The notes: generated by a model from the sequence alone, not told the origin. A DNA stretch of 64,000 bases from Histoplasma ohiense (GCA_017607445.1 JAEVHH010000003.1:5518001-5582000), one strand, 5' to 3'. Positions 23,361 through 36,554 are shown, counted from the first letter of the stretch. Program-made: numbers and translations.

Positions 23361-25396
23361 TCACGGATGTTGCTTTTGCTGCTGCTGCTGCTGCTGCTGC
23401 TGAGACAGTTGAATATATTGTGGTTGCGCCGGGTGCACCGTATACACTTGCCCTGGGAAGGAAACGGGAGCCACAGCGGGCGCCAATTCCACATGGTGCT
23501 GAGGCCCATGGGCTTGGGTTTGTATCAGCCGTTTCTCCAAATGAATGGAACTTCGCTGGAATTCATCCAGCAGATCTCTCATATTCCACCTGGTGTGAGC
23601 ATATTTCAAAATCGAGCCAACTCTTTGTAGGCATTTCAGTGCCCGGCCGTTGGAATCAATCCGTTCTGTTGGGGATACGTATGGAGGTTGGTGCGTTCCT
23701 GGCGGTACGGGGGTAGCTAGCTCAGGAAGGGTGTCCAGAAGTATTTCGTCGTACGATTGGTCGAGAGCGTCTATGAACTTGCTAGCTACTGTGTACACTC
23801 GTTGGATGTCGATATATGAGAAAAACAGCGGCCAGCTAGCGGCGCTGATTATTTGGTGTATTTGGGAGATGAACTTGATGGCGTATTCAAAAAATAGAAC
23901 TCGGTGTAGTATGCTTACGCTCGGATTATAATTTGACGGGGAGAGGAGAATCGCAAAAGTGAAGAAAAGCTCTGCGTTGTAGAAGATAATGAGATGACCT
24001 GGCAAAGTTCTTGGTATTGCATTGAACCAGTTTTGAGCCTCCGCACAGACTTCCCATGTGTACAGCGAGGGCTCTGGGGCTGGGTTCCGCCCACTGAAAA
24101 ACATAACTTGATATGCCTTTGACTGTATTGCGCGTATTTTGAACAGATAGATGGCCGGTTCGATGCCCTTGGCGAATAGGGGGGTCGTCCAGTTTAATGC
24201 TTCCCCAATGGGCTGCAGCGGCACGCCTGGAAGAGGGACGTTCACAGAATCATCGGAGAATGAGAATGCTCGCCCAAATGCAATGCTTACATATCTAGAG
24301 TTATATTAATATTTGAAGAAATCGTGTCTGTCCGCTGATTGCTTACCGGTCAAAGGAATAGACGCAATGGAAAACCTTCCTTCGAAGATCTAGGTTTGTT
24401 TTATTGAGGTACGGCTCAGATAGTTGCTCCTGGTGAATACCCAGATCAGAGACGACTCTAGCAGCACTGCCAATCAAGTGCCAAGTTCTGAAGTGTTCAG
24501 GGTCAAGCATTGAATACTGCGCCAATAATAAAATGGCCTGGATGCCAGCAATCGATCCGGGATGAAGAACATCATCGGCGTATTCGAGCGCCATCGAAAC
24601 ATGATGCCTAGCAATTTGAGAATGAGAGGTTAGAGCCTGAGAGATTGCTAAAACCATGTGTACAATCCAATAATCAAAACTCTTGGCGAAGCGTCCTCCT
24701 TCTTGATAGATGGCATCGAACGATGCCCAAAAGTTGGTCTCTATAAAGAAGGGGGCCAGGGCATAGATATTGTCGAAGTAATGCTGAATAAGCGTAGAAG
24801 ATACGGGGCGGGCTGGAAGTCCTCTGTTTACCCCTGCATTCTGTAATGGCTTCGATACAGCCACTGCTAACAGTAGCCTAGCAAAGGATGTTGAGGATGT
24901 GATGCCATAGAAATCTCTCGATGTCGCGTTAACTGAGCTGGGGTAAGTGTAAGTATTTCAAGTCAAGGAATGAGTGGGTGGAAATTTCATAAACCTACAG
25001 GAATCCAAAATCTCCCACCAAGTCATTGATATCAGATGTCTCTTTGCGATAAGATTTCTTCCCGCCTTGAGAGTATATCGGGGGAGAGTTATAGTTCTGC
25101 CCCATCGCAGCTCTTTCCATTATAGAATTCTGCCTCCGACGCTTCGCTTCGGCGATTTCTTTCTCAAGCCGTTCACATTGGCCTTCAAGCGAGGCCACAT
25201 AGCTCCGCTCTTTTCCCTTAGCGAACTCATCTGTAGCGCCCGGGCAGCTAGACGCTTTCCCTGCCCGTTCGCAAGCAGAGCAGGCAGGGAGTTTGCCATC
25301 GCATTTTACTTTAGCGGCGCGGCACCTCGAGCATGCTGCGACAGGGCGGCTGACCTTGAGAAGCGGGGTCTCCAGCCCAGCGGGAAAGGTGGCCAT
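23361..25396 (-). CDS. Zn2Cys6 fungal transcription factor
   Basis: Three exons on the minus strand: 25396-24999, 24937-24347 and 24294-23361, giving 640 aa with consistent phases. The binuclear zinc cluster has Cys at residues 22, 25, 32, 39, 42 and 51 (CSRCRAAKVKC, then CSAC), followed by a short linker and a heptad-like helix (LEGQCERLEKEIAEAKRRR) for dimerisation. The centre matches the fungal-specific transcription factor domain: PVSSTLIQHYFDNIYALAPF, then RTWHLIGSAARVVSDLGIH and RRKVFHCVYSFDRYVSIAFGR. The C-terminus ends in a polyglutamine run coded by CAG. Nuclear regulator by family. It sits beside a broken MFS transporter and a copper amine oxidase, so a role in amine catabolism is plausible but unproven. 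Confidence 0.9.
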
Positions 25397-27566
25397 CACA
25401 AGAGTTTCATGTGGACTACGGCATTGTCAGCTAACTTTCGGCAGCTAGAATAATACCAGAAACGAATTGGAGATTAAAAAAAAAAAAAAAAAAAAAAGAG
25501 AAAGAGAGATGAGAAATAGTTGTTGCAACTTCAAGAATGGTGGCGGTAAGCAGATAGAGAGCTGCTTAACCAAAAGGGAAAAGATACAGCAGATAGATGT
25601 GGTAGGAGGAAATTCTGTATATCTGACGAAGAAAACAAAACAAAATAAAATAAAAAGGGAGCTAGGCAAATTTTGGGGCTACGTTTATGCTTAACGAAGC
25701 TTGCTTGCCAAACTGTGGAGCTGGCTCGAAGGACAAGCACGAATCCACCAACGAGGAGACAGACCTGAATCATTATTATCCCTAATCAATCAACCTAGGA
25801 ATGTAAGAGAACTGCCCAAATCGTGGTCTTCAGAGCTCAATTGGTATCCACCAATGACCAGACACAGACTTGATGTAACTATCTTGGATATTGCGCTTGA
25901 GGGAGCGTTTCAGGCAGCTGAAATGCGTTCAGCCTTAACGGCAAAATCCGCACTTCAAGGTGGCTATGGGACAGATAGCTTCGAAAGGTTGATAATACTG
26001 TGGCGAGGGGTATGGTGGTAGTGGTATTGAAATATGCGAACAGCAGCAGCGCGTTTTTCCTTTATTGAAAACCAAGCGTTGATGTCTATCCGTCAGTTTC
26101 TTCCGTTTTTGAGCCGTCAAAACCGAGGGGTTTCCTTGATTGCATTTAAGTTCAAGCTGGGGAAAGGGTCTAATGTGTCGCAGTGCCCTAGGCACTGTCT
26201 CGCTGGTCACTCCACGGCGGGAGGATGATGAAGTCTTAGCCCGAACTATACTAGTGGCGCGCCTAGTCCTTGTTTTTTCACGCTCTCGAAGGATGGCAAT
26301 TCCCCGAAGGAAGTGAGGGCTATCACTTCCAGCAAGCTCACGAGCGGAATTTCGCATGGAGAGGATTGGAATAGAGCCAAGCCAGCCAGGCTATCGCGCA
26401 AAGTAATATCTGGGTGCATTCTCCGATTGCGTCTCCCGCCAACGGCCAAGAGCTTTTGGGAATTGTTCTCTCGTTCCCTGCGTGCCGAAGTCGTGGGTTG
26501 TTGGGTTTGGACCCCAAGCCAACTGTGCTGGCGAGGTTGATTTTGGGACCATTGACTAAGCGCGGTGGTGTGTATAACCTTGGTGGCACAAAGCTTACAA
26601 TAATATCCATAGTTTGGTTTTGGGGACTCGCCAGCTATTTTACTATACTTTTCATTTTGTTTTCAATTTTGACATTTTCCAATTGATCGTGCGTCCAGAA
26701 CGGCCATACTCTGCTGCAGATAGATATAGGGAAACGCACCTCTGACATGGCCTGGCGAGAGGAAAAGCTCATATGAAGCCAGAATGCGAAGTGCCCTAGC
26801 AGCCATTGATTCCTTCTGGGCCTAGGAACATACCGTAAGGTAACCTACCTTTAAAAGTCCAGTCTGGATAAGCTTTCCCTGCTCAATTGCTAGTTAGTCG
26901 CACGCCACATTCTCGAGTAAAGCTTGCCTGGGCAGCATGGAGTAACCACCCACTCTCGGTACTTAAAAAGTCTGAACGAAAAGGCCTTTTTGGTGCCTTC
27001 TCGTATTCCTATATGGGTATGGCCCTGGGCTCGGGCCAACTATGCTTATTTCATTCGGCTATACACATCCACCTCCTTGCTGTGTGGGATGCTTAGTGTT
27101 GAGCGAGAGGGGAAACATGGTCCCAAAGCCGATCCCGACTCAGCTTGTCGAGCAGTGTATGCGCCCGACTACAGAGGAATAAGCCCGATAGGTATAACTT
27201 CTCCGTATCACTGGTAGCTGAAGAAATGGGTCGCACCACCACTTCCCCGGCTTTTGTGAGCCTGTCCCTTGCAATCGTTATACGGGTTTACGGCTTCCAT
27301 TCGGTTCTCCCAAGCCAATGCCCGGAGCAGCTGGATCCCTCGCCTTCTTGGTTTTGGTTTTGTTGATCTGCGCTTCTAGCTCAGTTATGGTTGAGAATTG
27401 CACATATTACAGATTACGAGGAGCTGATGCCCGATCTGAGAAGTCATTCTTGAGACATTTTGGCTTTTTTCTGAATAAAACTACAATTGAGCTGCGCTGA
27501 ACGGCCATAGACCTTGCTAGGACACTCCTTTTACTTTGACGCGTGAAACAACAATATCGAACCAAG
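25397..27566. other. Divergent intergenic region
   Basis: Upstream regions of the Zn2Cys6 regulator and the MFS gene. A poly-A tract lies near 25475-25496. Several frames of 60-100 codons occur on both strands between 25900 and 27500 but none shows a domain or coherent splicing. The region may hold decayed coding sequence; I could not identify it. Confidence 0.45.
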
Positions 27567-29465
27567 ATGGAGTTCGTTACGGTTGAAGGGGTGAAAATGG
27601 TTCCCGGAACTTTGCACATTGTCGACTGTAGGTGGCTTGCTTTACCGTTGATCTAATTAACAATTAATATGGAATCTGACATGGGACGAAATCTCTTTAG
27701 TGGAAGGGACAATGAATGTAAAGCATCAAAAAGGTGGAAAAAGAGATATTTTCCTTGTACCCCAGCCGTCGAATGACCCCAACGACCCCCTCAACTGGAG
27801 TAAATTCCGCAAGGAGTATCATTTCTGGCTCCTGTGGATCTGGGGGTTTCTAGCTGCGGTCTGCGTCAATTGGGTTGGGCCAGTCTGGGTATGTTCAGCT
27901 CATGCAACGTGTGCACAACACAGTTGCAGCTGCGGCTGCAGCTCCAACTCCAACTCGAATTCGACTGATACGCTTTCAAGACACAATTTACCATCGATCT
28001 GAAAACAACCTACTTCGAGCTGAGTATTGCGTCAGCGTTTTGCTTCCTGTTCCTTGGGCTAGGTTGCGTCATTTTGCAGCCCATGGCCATGAAGATCGGT
28101 AGAAGACCTATATACCTTGTGGGATCGCTTCTCAACTTTGTAGGCTGCATTGTAGGCAGATTCCAGACAACCATTGAGATGCAATGGGCGACAAACATCC
28201 TCACCGGGTTCGGTGCGGCGCCAGTGGACTCTCTGGTACAAATTACGACGACCGATATCTTCTTTGCACATGAGAAAGGCACCAGAATGAGTTTATACGT
28301 CTTCACGATATATGCAGGGTCATACCTTGGCCCTGTTGCGGCGGGGGCACATCGCCGACTCCCAGGACTGGCGTTGGTGTTACCAATACTTGATCATTTT
28401 CTTCGCTGTCCTTCTGGTCATCCAAATATTCACGATGGAAGAATCTACCTTCCGCAGACTGCCTACCTCCTCAGAGATATCCGGAGACACAGCCGCGATA
28501 TCTCATCATGCAAGACAAAGGTTAGAAGATGTGAAAATTAAGTCTGAAGCGTCACATGGAGAAGACGGTGACACCTCCGAGGAATCAGCGCCACCTGCTC
28601 CGAAGACATACTGGCAACGGGTGGGACTATATAACACTGCCTATAGTGACCCACGGCCACTGTGGCTCGTTGCCATTAGCCCGTTTACGTTGGTAACATA
28701 TCCAGCAGTCATGTGGGCAGGTTTCATCTACGGCGTACAGATTATGTGGATATCGCTACTCAACGTGACGCAGTCTGAACTTTTCAGTGGGTGCCGTACA
28801 ACTTCAGTGTAGCGAACGTTGGCAACATCAACTTTTCCTCCTTCATCGGCGGCATCCTAGGCATGTTCTGGGGCGGCTATGTGTCTGATTGGTGCATTAT
28901 TTTTCTCTCCAGACGCAACAAGGGTATTCTAGAACCTGAGTTTAGGCTCTGGACTATGCTTGTCCCTGCAATCATCAACACCGCGGGGATACTTATGTAT
29001 GGTCTGGGTGTATTAAAGGGTACAATGTGGCTTCTGCCAGCCGGATTCGGCATGGTATTTATTGCCTTCGGGATCGGAAGTGGCGGCGCCATTGCAATTA
29101 CGTACGCGGTAGACTGCTACACGCGCATTGCCTCTGAAAGCCTGGTGCTTATGCTCTGTGTTCGGAATATGATCGGTTGCGGGTTCACTTTTGCCAGCCA
29201 GGAGGTCGTTCGTTTCTACTCTCTTCAAATTTTGTAGTAATTGGATGATTGCGGTAACTAACTTTAGAACTCAACTCTTTCTTTCAAGGCCATGGCTGGA
29301 CCATAACGGTTTACAAAACACCGCGATCATCATGGCGATGATATGCCTTGTTGCTAAGATGTCTTTTCTTCTACTGATTTGGAAGGGAAAGCGTTTGCGC
29401 GAGTGGACTGCGAAGCGCTATATCATACTGATGCAACAAAAGGACAAGGAGGATTTGATTATCTA
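27567..29465 (+). pseudogene. MFS transporter, Hol1-like (DHA1), two frameshifts
   Basis: Exon 1 27567-27627, exon 2 27701-27888 and exon 3 from 27981 encode a 12-TM-type major facilitator: PNDPLNWSK entry, GRRP after TM2, TNILTGFGAAP, then DSQDWRWCYQYL. The reading frame shifts by one base in a GGGGG run at 28343-28347, where the unshifted frame ends at a stop at 28541. Family-like sequence continues in frame +1 to about 28790, then returns to the original frame at PYNFSVANVG. A last intron, perhaps 29234-29288 with a GTAACTAAC branch site, leads to PWLDHNGLQN and a stop at 29465. Yeast Hol1 relatives move polyamines and other cations. Either a recent pseudogene or two sequence errors. Its position between a regulator and an amine oxidase suggests former amine uptake. 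Confidence 0.75.
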
Positions 29466-30891
29466 GGTGACATCTAGAAATCATGGAGCAACAAGATGTT
29501 CATGTGCTTTGGTCTACTCACTCGCGCTTGTGGCTTTCAATATGTCAAAATGTGTATGTGTATTCCGTATTAATTTTGTAAATTTAAGAATCGGCTCATT
29601 CATACATACTGTACATACAAAAGTGGCTTTGCTACAGCGACAGTTATGTCAACCCGCACCACGTACTGTACCATTCCCTGGAAGGGTTCCATGAACTTAA
29701 AACTCCATATCGTACGCCAACGCATCCTCACACAGCTCATCACGCAATTTTTGCACCCTGCCAAAATTAGCATCATACTTACAGCTTAAAAGTAAAAATG
29801 AGACGTACAAAAAAACAACAAAAGAAAAAGAAAAAAAAAAAAAATCATGTAGCGGTACCAAAAGAAGAGGACGAAACCCTTCACCTACACAAGATGCGAA
29901 GGATGCCCCGCATAAACCGAAACATCATCTGGCTTTTCCAAAATAGCCAACAAGCCCATATCATATCCCTTGGCCCGGGATGCTGTCATGGCCAATGGCG
30001 GATTGCAGTGCATTTCACGGAGTCCTGTTGAAACGTCATAGAAATTTAGAATTTAGAACATTCATTGTATCCCCTATTCTTAAATCCCATTTCAATGAGT
30101 ACAACCAACAAAATTGCAAAATCGCAAAATTGTACGTACCTGGGACCTGCCCAACCATGGCCTTGCATGCGGTCTTGAATGCGGCTATCTGAGCTGGCAC
30201 AACACCCGGTTTCAGTTTGAGGAGGACTGGCGTGGGATCAGAGAGTGGTTAGTACGCGGTAATTGGCTTTTCTTGGTAATGGTTTATGTTTTTGAGGGGC
30301 TGTATTTGTCGCACTGGGGAGCAGTACGAGTATTCGCGGGGGGGGTTGTAGGCAAGAAGAGACCTACCAATGTGGAATACCGCCATTTTTTGAAGGTGCG
30401 TGCGTTTTTGGTTAATACACACAGAAGTTTGTTTACTTCGTATTTGAGGCGTGTGGGGAATGGAAGAAGTTGTATCTCGTTCTTTAGATGTCGGTCATGC
30501 GATTCCCAGTAGTACAGCAGACGTTGAGCTTGGCTTGTAACTAGTGACCATTGCCGATTCGGCTGATGGATCGGGAGTTAGCTCACGGTTTGCCGGAAAT
30601 ATTCGCTAGGATGGAGCCATCTACCTGCCCGCCCGGAATCATACAACAAACTGACCAGGCGATTGTATAAACTTAATACTACGGTGGGGTACTAGTAGTT
30701 ATGGTTTTACACAAGAATACAATTTCCAAAACCAGTGTGTGCAGAGTGTCAGTGTTCATGGCTGTGACACTAATAGAGGATTCCTCAAATAGCCTTCTAT
30801 CAAATCGTAATGAAATTTTTAAAAAAGTGGGATAAATCAATCAATAAAATAAAATAAAATAAAATAAAATAATAGTTTCCCAGGTTTTACC
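29466..30891. other. Convergent intergenic region
   Basis: 3' flanks of the MFS gene and the amine oxidase. A frame at 30114-30512 has no recognisable domain. An AAAAT array lies at 30844-30876, just beyond the amine oxidase stop codon. Confidence 0.5.
30844..30876. repeat. (AAAAT)n repeat 3' of the amine oxidase
   Basis: Six to seven tandem copies, 16 bp past the stop codon, likely inside the 3' untranslated region. Confidence 0.9.
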
Positions 30892-33059
30892 TTACAGCTT
30901 ACTACTGGTTTTCACAGGAATATCTTGCGAGCTTTGACGATGTGATTCGGGCGCCCGCTGAACCTTCCCGCCAGCACAACAGCAATCATCCTTCTCATCA
31001 ACGAGCACACTCGTTGGGTTTTTAGTCCCAGGAACATCCAAAGCGGGATTGCGATCGAAGAAATCTGACGGCCGCATGTGGACTTCCATTTTCTCGATTG
31101 GCATCACTGGCCAGTCCTCAACACGAGGATTATGAGTCAGCGTGAACACCGACCAGACCACCACATCGGAGTCAAGGATGTTGTCATTCCGAGCAGCAGC
31201 GTCCGAAACACCGTCCTGCTCGCTCCGGGACTGGTTGGTGAATTTGCCTCCAGCGAAGAATTCACCATCCCGGTGTGCCGTCACCCAGACATGGTGTTTC
31301 GCAAATTGGGCACGTTGTGCGACGGTGGATCGCGGGTCCGCGAGGATAAGCTGCGTAGCCGGGGGAGTAAATTTATAGGAGACCGGGTTTCCAGAAATGG
31401 GGTTCAGGACATTGGTATTAGACATTTTGACTACTAAATTGGTGTTCGGACAGGCGTTGAATCCACAGGAAGTCGCCACCGGCTGGGTAATTACCCGGTA
31501 CCCATTTCCGAAAGGATTGGTTTTGATATCCATAGGCATTCGTAGTGCTTCCTCACGGAAAACAGTATTTCGATACCCATTAATAGCAGGGTCAATGCGA
31601 AGACAGAATATATGTTGATGGTTCTGAGCGAGGACGCCGGGAGATACCACGGTACCCCATGGAGACTCCTTGCCTGGATCGATGTTAACCACTGAGACAA
31701 TGCCAGTCGCCCGGGTTTCGAAAGTAATTCCTCCGGCCTGGTCAAATTTGTACGCAAAAACATATTCGTAGTTGGCGAGTGTGATGACGAACTGCACCAC
31801 AAGTTCACGATATCGAGTGACAATAGCTCGACCTGTGTGGAAATTTGTGTGCTTCCATCCGATGCCGTTGTCTTGCTCATGGACACAGACCACATTCTTA
31901 GCCACGGACGGCTGGCCTGACGCGTCGATGTTAAAACTGTCTAGGTACTTAATAACGCCTAGACAGTCGCAGCCCAAAGCCAGATTGTTGGCGGATCGGC
32001 CAGCGCCTCCATCACCAAAATCAAAAGCTTGCTTTCGATGAAAGGGAGGTCGAGGATCCGCATATGGAACCGTCATTTCAGACATGCTTAGGCGGTATAT
32101 AATACTACGCCCATCATAATGGATATCGTGAATGGTTGCACCTTCCCGGGGGTTGAACCCAACACGGAATCTCCATTTCTGCCATTCAACCAGACTTTCG
32201 TTGGTCACTTGGAAGGACGGCCCTTCGGGCTGGAGCACATTAAGTGGTCTAACATCCGTTCGCAGTTTTATATCCAAAAGTTCAGGAACATATTCAGAGG
32301 GACACGTATGGTCCAATATGTTTTGGGAGGCAGTATCATAGGCAAGGCCATCAGCCCTTCCTCCAGTCGCGAGCTTGTCAACTCTAATGATTTCTCGCTT
32401 GCGGAAATCCATTACTGGAATAAGGGGGATTGGGTAACTGTAGTGATTGGAGTTTGGATTTCCGTTTCGCGTGTCCTTGGCGAAACAAAGCCCTTGCATG
32501 TAACGAATGTTAGGCTCGCCATCGTCGAGCCCGCCATATGGCCACGGGTCAATCTCAAGGACGAATCCCTCTGGCAAGGTAAACTTAGATATCGCTTCCT
32601 GGAACAATGGAGATTCCATGCATGCCTCATTAAACGAGCCGAATTCATCCCTAAATCGCGTTAACAGTGATCATTGCTATTGCGGAAAGAAATAGAGATC
32701 GTTTAAATTAAGGATGAACGTTACAATGTAATTGAAGGCTGCTTCGAACAATCAAAGGTCCGACGAGAGATTTCTTTCCTTAGACCCAAGTCCACGACCG
32801 ATTCAAAATAGTCATGCTTCTTGTCCGCCTGGATGGTATCGTAATGTACACTGGCCAATCGTGGTGGCCGAGTCGTGGAAGCCGAAAGAACCCCTCCATG
32901 TTCTGCTGCCAGGAAGCTTGTCAAAATAGCTTTGGCCGGCTCTTCCAGGAATATCGAACGAAACCGGAGCAGAACACCTGGATGAGCCTGGGCAATGACA
33001 TCTCGAGCAGAGCGGATCTCAGTCGCCCCCAGCTGCTCAAGTGGGTGGGGAAAAGACAT
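30892..33059 (-). CDS. Copper amine oxidase, peroxisomal (PTS1)
   Basis: Two exons, 33059-32725 and 32650-30892, give 697 aa. The junction joins KQPSITL to DEFGSFNE. The TPQ cofactor precursor Tyr is at about residue 406 in TLANYEYVF. The upstream catalytic-Asp region reads DFGDGGAGRSANNLALGCDC. Copper His ligands are visible as HQH and in the AKHHVWVTAHRDGE segment. The N-terminal domain (HPLEQLGATEI) and EIDPWPYGG are typical of fungal enzymes. The protein ends in SKL, a canonical peroxisomal targeting signal. By family it oxidises primary amines to aldehydes with release of ammonia and H2O2, and peroxisomal placement next to catalase fits amine use as nitrogen source. Neighbours suggest an amine-use cluster. 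Confidence 0.93.
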
Positions 33060-33967
33060 CTTGATAATGAAGAGTAGAAAGTCAATATAGGTATCGACTG
33101 GGAATGATCCTTGACAAGGAAAATAATTGAAGAGACTAACTTGCTCTACTTGGAGTGCTTAGCGGACAGAGAAAAAAGGGGGGGACTGGGGACATATAAA
33201 TAATAGCACCAACGACGGCTTCCTTCGCCGAAGACAAAGGAACAACCCCGCAATGCAGGTTTGGCCGCCAGCCACAAAGCACGAAACCGGTACAGCTATC
33301 GGCTTGCAATTCGGCAGATCAACGAGTCTAAAGCGTCAAATTTCCAACTACCGTCCGAAGTTGTCTTATCTGATCATCTGATAAAGTTGCCAACGATTGG
33401 AAAGAGGGTTTCGCTTGGATATCACCTGGCATGTCCATTTCGTTCTGGAGAGAAGCAGGCTGACTTGCTGTCTTGGATTGCTTGATTGCGTGAACCTTCA
33501 AAGGTGAATGCCTGAGGTTCTCCTCCTCGTACATCGTATCAGCTCAGCAATATAAAATGCGGAAGGTGGCTGCTGACTAAGTTAGTTAATTACTTGTCCG
33601 CGAAATCTCGATCATTGATGTCATTGAGATCTCGAGGAATGTCGATTGGAATGGCGCGGTTTGACCTTTCTGGATATTTGACCCTCGATGCGAGTATCCC
33701 TGCCTGCCTCAGCACTAGTCAACTAAAAAAGCTTGTTTGCAGTCAAATAATCCTCTTTCCACGCGACCTCAGCTCCAGAAGCCACTAACTAATCCCCAGC
33801 GTCCTGAGGTAGTTATGGCGCCAATATGATCTTGCAATTACTTTCCCGACGATCTACCGTCTACCAGGATTCAAGGGCCGGCAATCTTACACCATATCTT
33901 GGGTGATGAGTGGCCCGACTTGCGCCGGTGCGATCCTCACCTCAGCTGCCCACCACGCGATCAACTG
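33060..33967. other. Divergent promoter region of amine oxidase and RAD57
   Basis: About 900 bp between oppositely oriented starts. No gene is seen. A frame open before 33968 lacks an ATG and is taken as RAD57 leader. Confidence 0.5.
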
Positions 33968-35798
33968 ATGGATATACTCTCCACAATCCCCGACTTCCCG
34001 ACAAAGTCCTATGCTCATATATTACCATCCTTAGAAAGGGCAAACATTGCGGTGAAGGACCTGGTGTTGTTTGACCCTCTGGAAATTGCCAAGCAGGCCA
34101 AAGTCGCCGTGACAGATGTGCGTGCCCTGGCCGAGAATGTGATCGACGCTTTGCATCGAGATCTGGGTCTGGGTAGATATCAGGGGGAGTCCATAGACGT
34201 GGCGCCAGCAAGCCGCGACGATAATGAGCGGTATACAGTCCAGGGCCATGGGGATCCAATTGTGAAACTAGGCCATAGAGTTCCTGAGCTTTCATTTGTA
34301 AGCACATTGGACCCTGTTTTAGATCGGGTCCTGGCAGGTGGCATATCCACGGGATATGTAACGGAGCTGGCAGGAGAGAGGTAAGACAGTCACATTCACC
34401 ATCACATTGCTTAACGGATACTTACTTACATTCCGTAAATCTTGCAGCGGATGCGGTAAAACCCAATTCCTTCTGCATCTATTGCTTTCCGTTCAGCTAC
34501 CTCCCCCTTATGGCACATCTCAAAAGGCTCTCTACTTGTCTACGGAGTCAAATCTACCTACAAACAGGCTGTCCCAGCTTCTCGAGGAACATCCTGTAAT
34601 TTCTACACTACCCGAGGGATCTCCTCGCCCGTCCTTGGAAAATATATTGTCCATAACTACCATCGATCTCGAGTCCCAGGATCACATACTGAACTATCAA
34701 ATTCCAGTGGCAGTTTCCCGTTACAATATTGGCCTTGTCGTTATCGATTCCATAACGGCTAACTACCGTGCTGAGAGTGATTTGGATAATGTTGCTGGTT
34801 TACTGGCTCGGGCATGGCAACTTAAAAAGCTTGGCCAATTCCTTAGGAACCTAGCCGCCAAACAGAATATCGCAATTGTCGTCGCAAACCAAGTATCAGA
34901 TAGGATCCAGATGGATGATGTTCTATGGGTAGACGAACCTGACCCTCCCACAAGCAGTTCCTTGGATGAATCCCCTTTTCAGCATCAATCCCAGCCACCA
35001 TCTTCTCATCCCGACGAGCAGTTGGCAGATGATTCTGAAGATCTTAAGTCGTCGCCTTCTCATCAACTAGGATTAGCCTCTTCTCCTATGCCATCGTCTA
35101 TGACCGAGGCGGAAGAAGATGAATTTTCTTTAAGTGTTCTTGATCTTGGTACACTGCTGAAAGTTGACTACCAACGACCCTTTTTCACTGGCTGGGGTGA
35201 TTCGCATGCATCTACGCTAGAGGCTATGTATACAGATTCCCAGTCGGAGTGGAAAACGCCCGCCCTTGGCATTGTTTGGACAAACCAAATTGCTTGTCGT
35301 ATTGTCCTCAAGATGGAGAACGTTCGAATTGCCAACCAACGTACAAAAGATATCCATACAGAGTCGAATTCGAACAACTTACCTCCTGTTGTTTTTGATG
35401 GACCTGGTTCTAGAAGCCCTACTGAGGCTCAATTGTGCACCCCCTTAACTCAAGAACAAAATCAAAAAAATCCAACTTCGGCGCATATGGAATCTGAAAA
35501 TAGAAGACCCCGGAAAGAGGAGACCCCCAATAAACAAAAGTTCAACCCTGCAAACTCTACGACTGGGATGATTGATGACCCTCTGTCTACCACCATTTCA
35601 TCATATCGGAAACAGCGGACAATTCAAGTGGTGTTCTCGCCATGGACTTCTGGTGACCCGAACCATACTCTGGGCTGTTATGAAAGTGGACCAACCGAAA
35701 GCAGAGAGATGGTTGAATATGACCCCACCTTTAACAAAGTTGGGTTCGAAATACACCCGGGAGGGATACGGGGTATCAGTCCGATTAACGATGACTGA
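33968..35798 (+). CDS. RAD57, Rad51 paralogue for homologous recombination
   Basis: Two exons, 33968-34380 and 34448-35798, give 587 aa. The ATG at 33968 is the first in frame. The Walker A motif GESGCGKTQ (residues about 136-144) is formed across the splice junction, and Walker B (GLVVIDS) lies near residue 235. FLRNLAAKQNIAIVVANQVSDR is the conserved RecA-fold segment of Rad51 paralogues. By family it pairs with Rad55 to stabilise Rad51 filaments in nuclear double-strand break repair. Compared with the RecA core, the C-terminal half is long and partly disordered: a Ser/Asp/Glu-rich insert (about residues 300-360) separates core strands, and a Pro/Thr/Lys-rich segment lies near residue 480-520 before the last ordered stretch (RTIQVVFSPW). 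Confidence 0.9.
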
Positions 35799-36554
35799 AC
35801 GTTAGCATTTTTCAACTTATTAACTAAAGATCGGTATAACAGTCGGGATGTCTGCTGGCCAAACCTGTAGGCGACTGTGCTTACTAACGCCTCCGTCGAG
35901 ATCGCTACTAGTTTACGGCTAGAAGGAATATGGGTTTGCGAGCCTCCTGCTTGTATTTCGTGAGATCAGAGGCGACACTCGGGCAGAAATGATGACTCAA
36001 ACTTTCGAAATGCTAGGCGACGAAGCGTTCTTAGAGGCACCTTAAGAGTGGGAGGGACATACTCAGGAAAATGCTTCCTAGAAAGCGCCAAGTACTTGCC
36101 AGCGACTAGCTGTTCAATTTTTGTGTTACCGGGACAGGAAAATGAGGCAGATAGCTGAATAAGAGACAAGATATATCACCATTGGAAAATTGATGTTGCA
36201 ACGTCAGGAAAACCAATGGAAACCTATTTAAACACTCGGGCATTATTCTCGATGAAAGAACTCGAAACGTGGAAGAAATACGCCCTACATATTCAAACTT
36301 GACAGTATATAAACGGTCGCGAAGGACAGGCAAGGGTAAAAGCCCTTACAGATGCTTATGGGGAGTTTGACTTACAGTCCTCATCGGATTACATGTCTCG
36401 CACACCGTTTTCTTCGAGGAACAGAAAAAGTGTGTACATAAGGGGTTTTAGGACTTATCCAAATGCAACACCAGCTACTCTGCTGGAGTCAGATGTTTGT
36501 TTGGATGGATCCCTTTTGCAGGCCAAGAATCGCAAAAGATCAATAAGATCCGTT
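35799..36554. other. Intergenic region 3' of RAD57
   Basis: No supportable gene. A frame starting at 36393 runs into the ankyrin relic and may be its original 5' part. Confidence 0.4.

Noticed and set aside
28736..28790. An intron to explain the second MFS frameshift
   Set aside because: The would-be intron encodes family-like residues (LLNVTQSELFS), so an indel fits better.
30114..30512. 132-codon plus-strand frame beyond the MFS gene
   Set aside because: No recognisable family and lies in the convergent 3' region of two genes.
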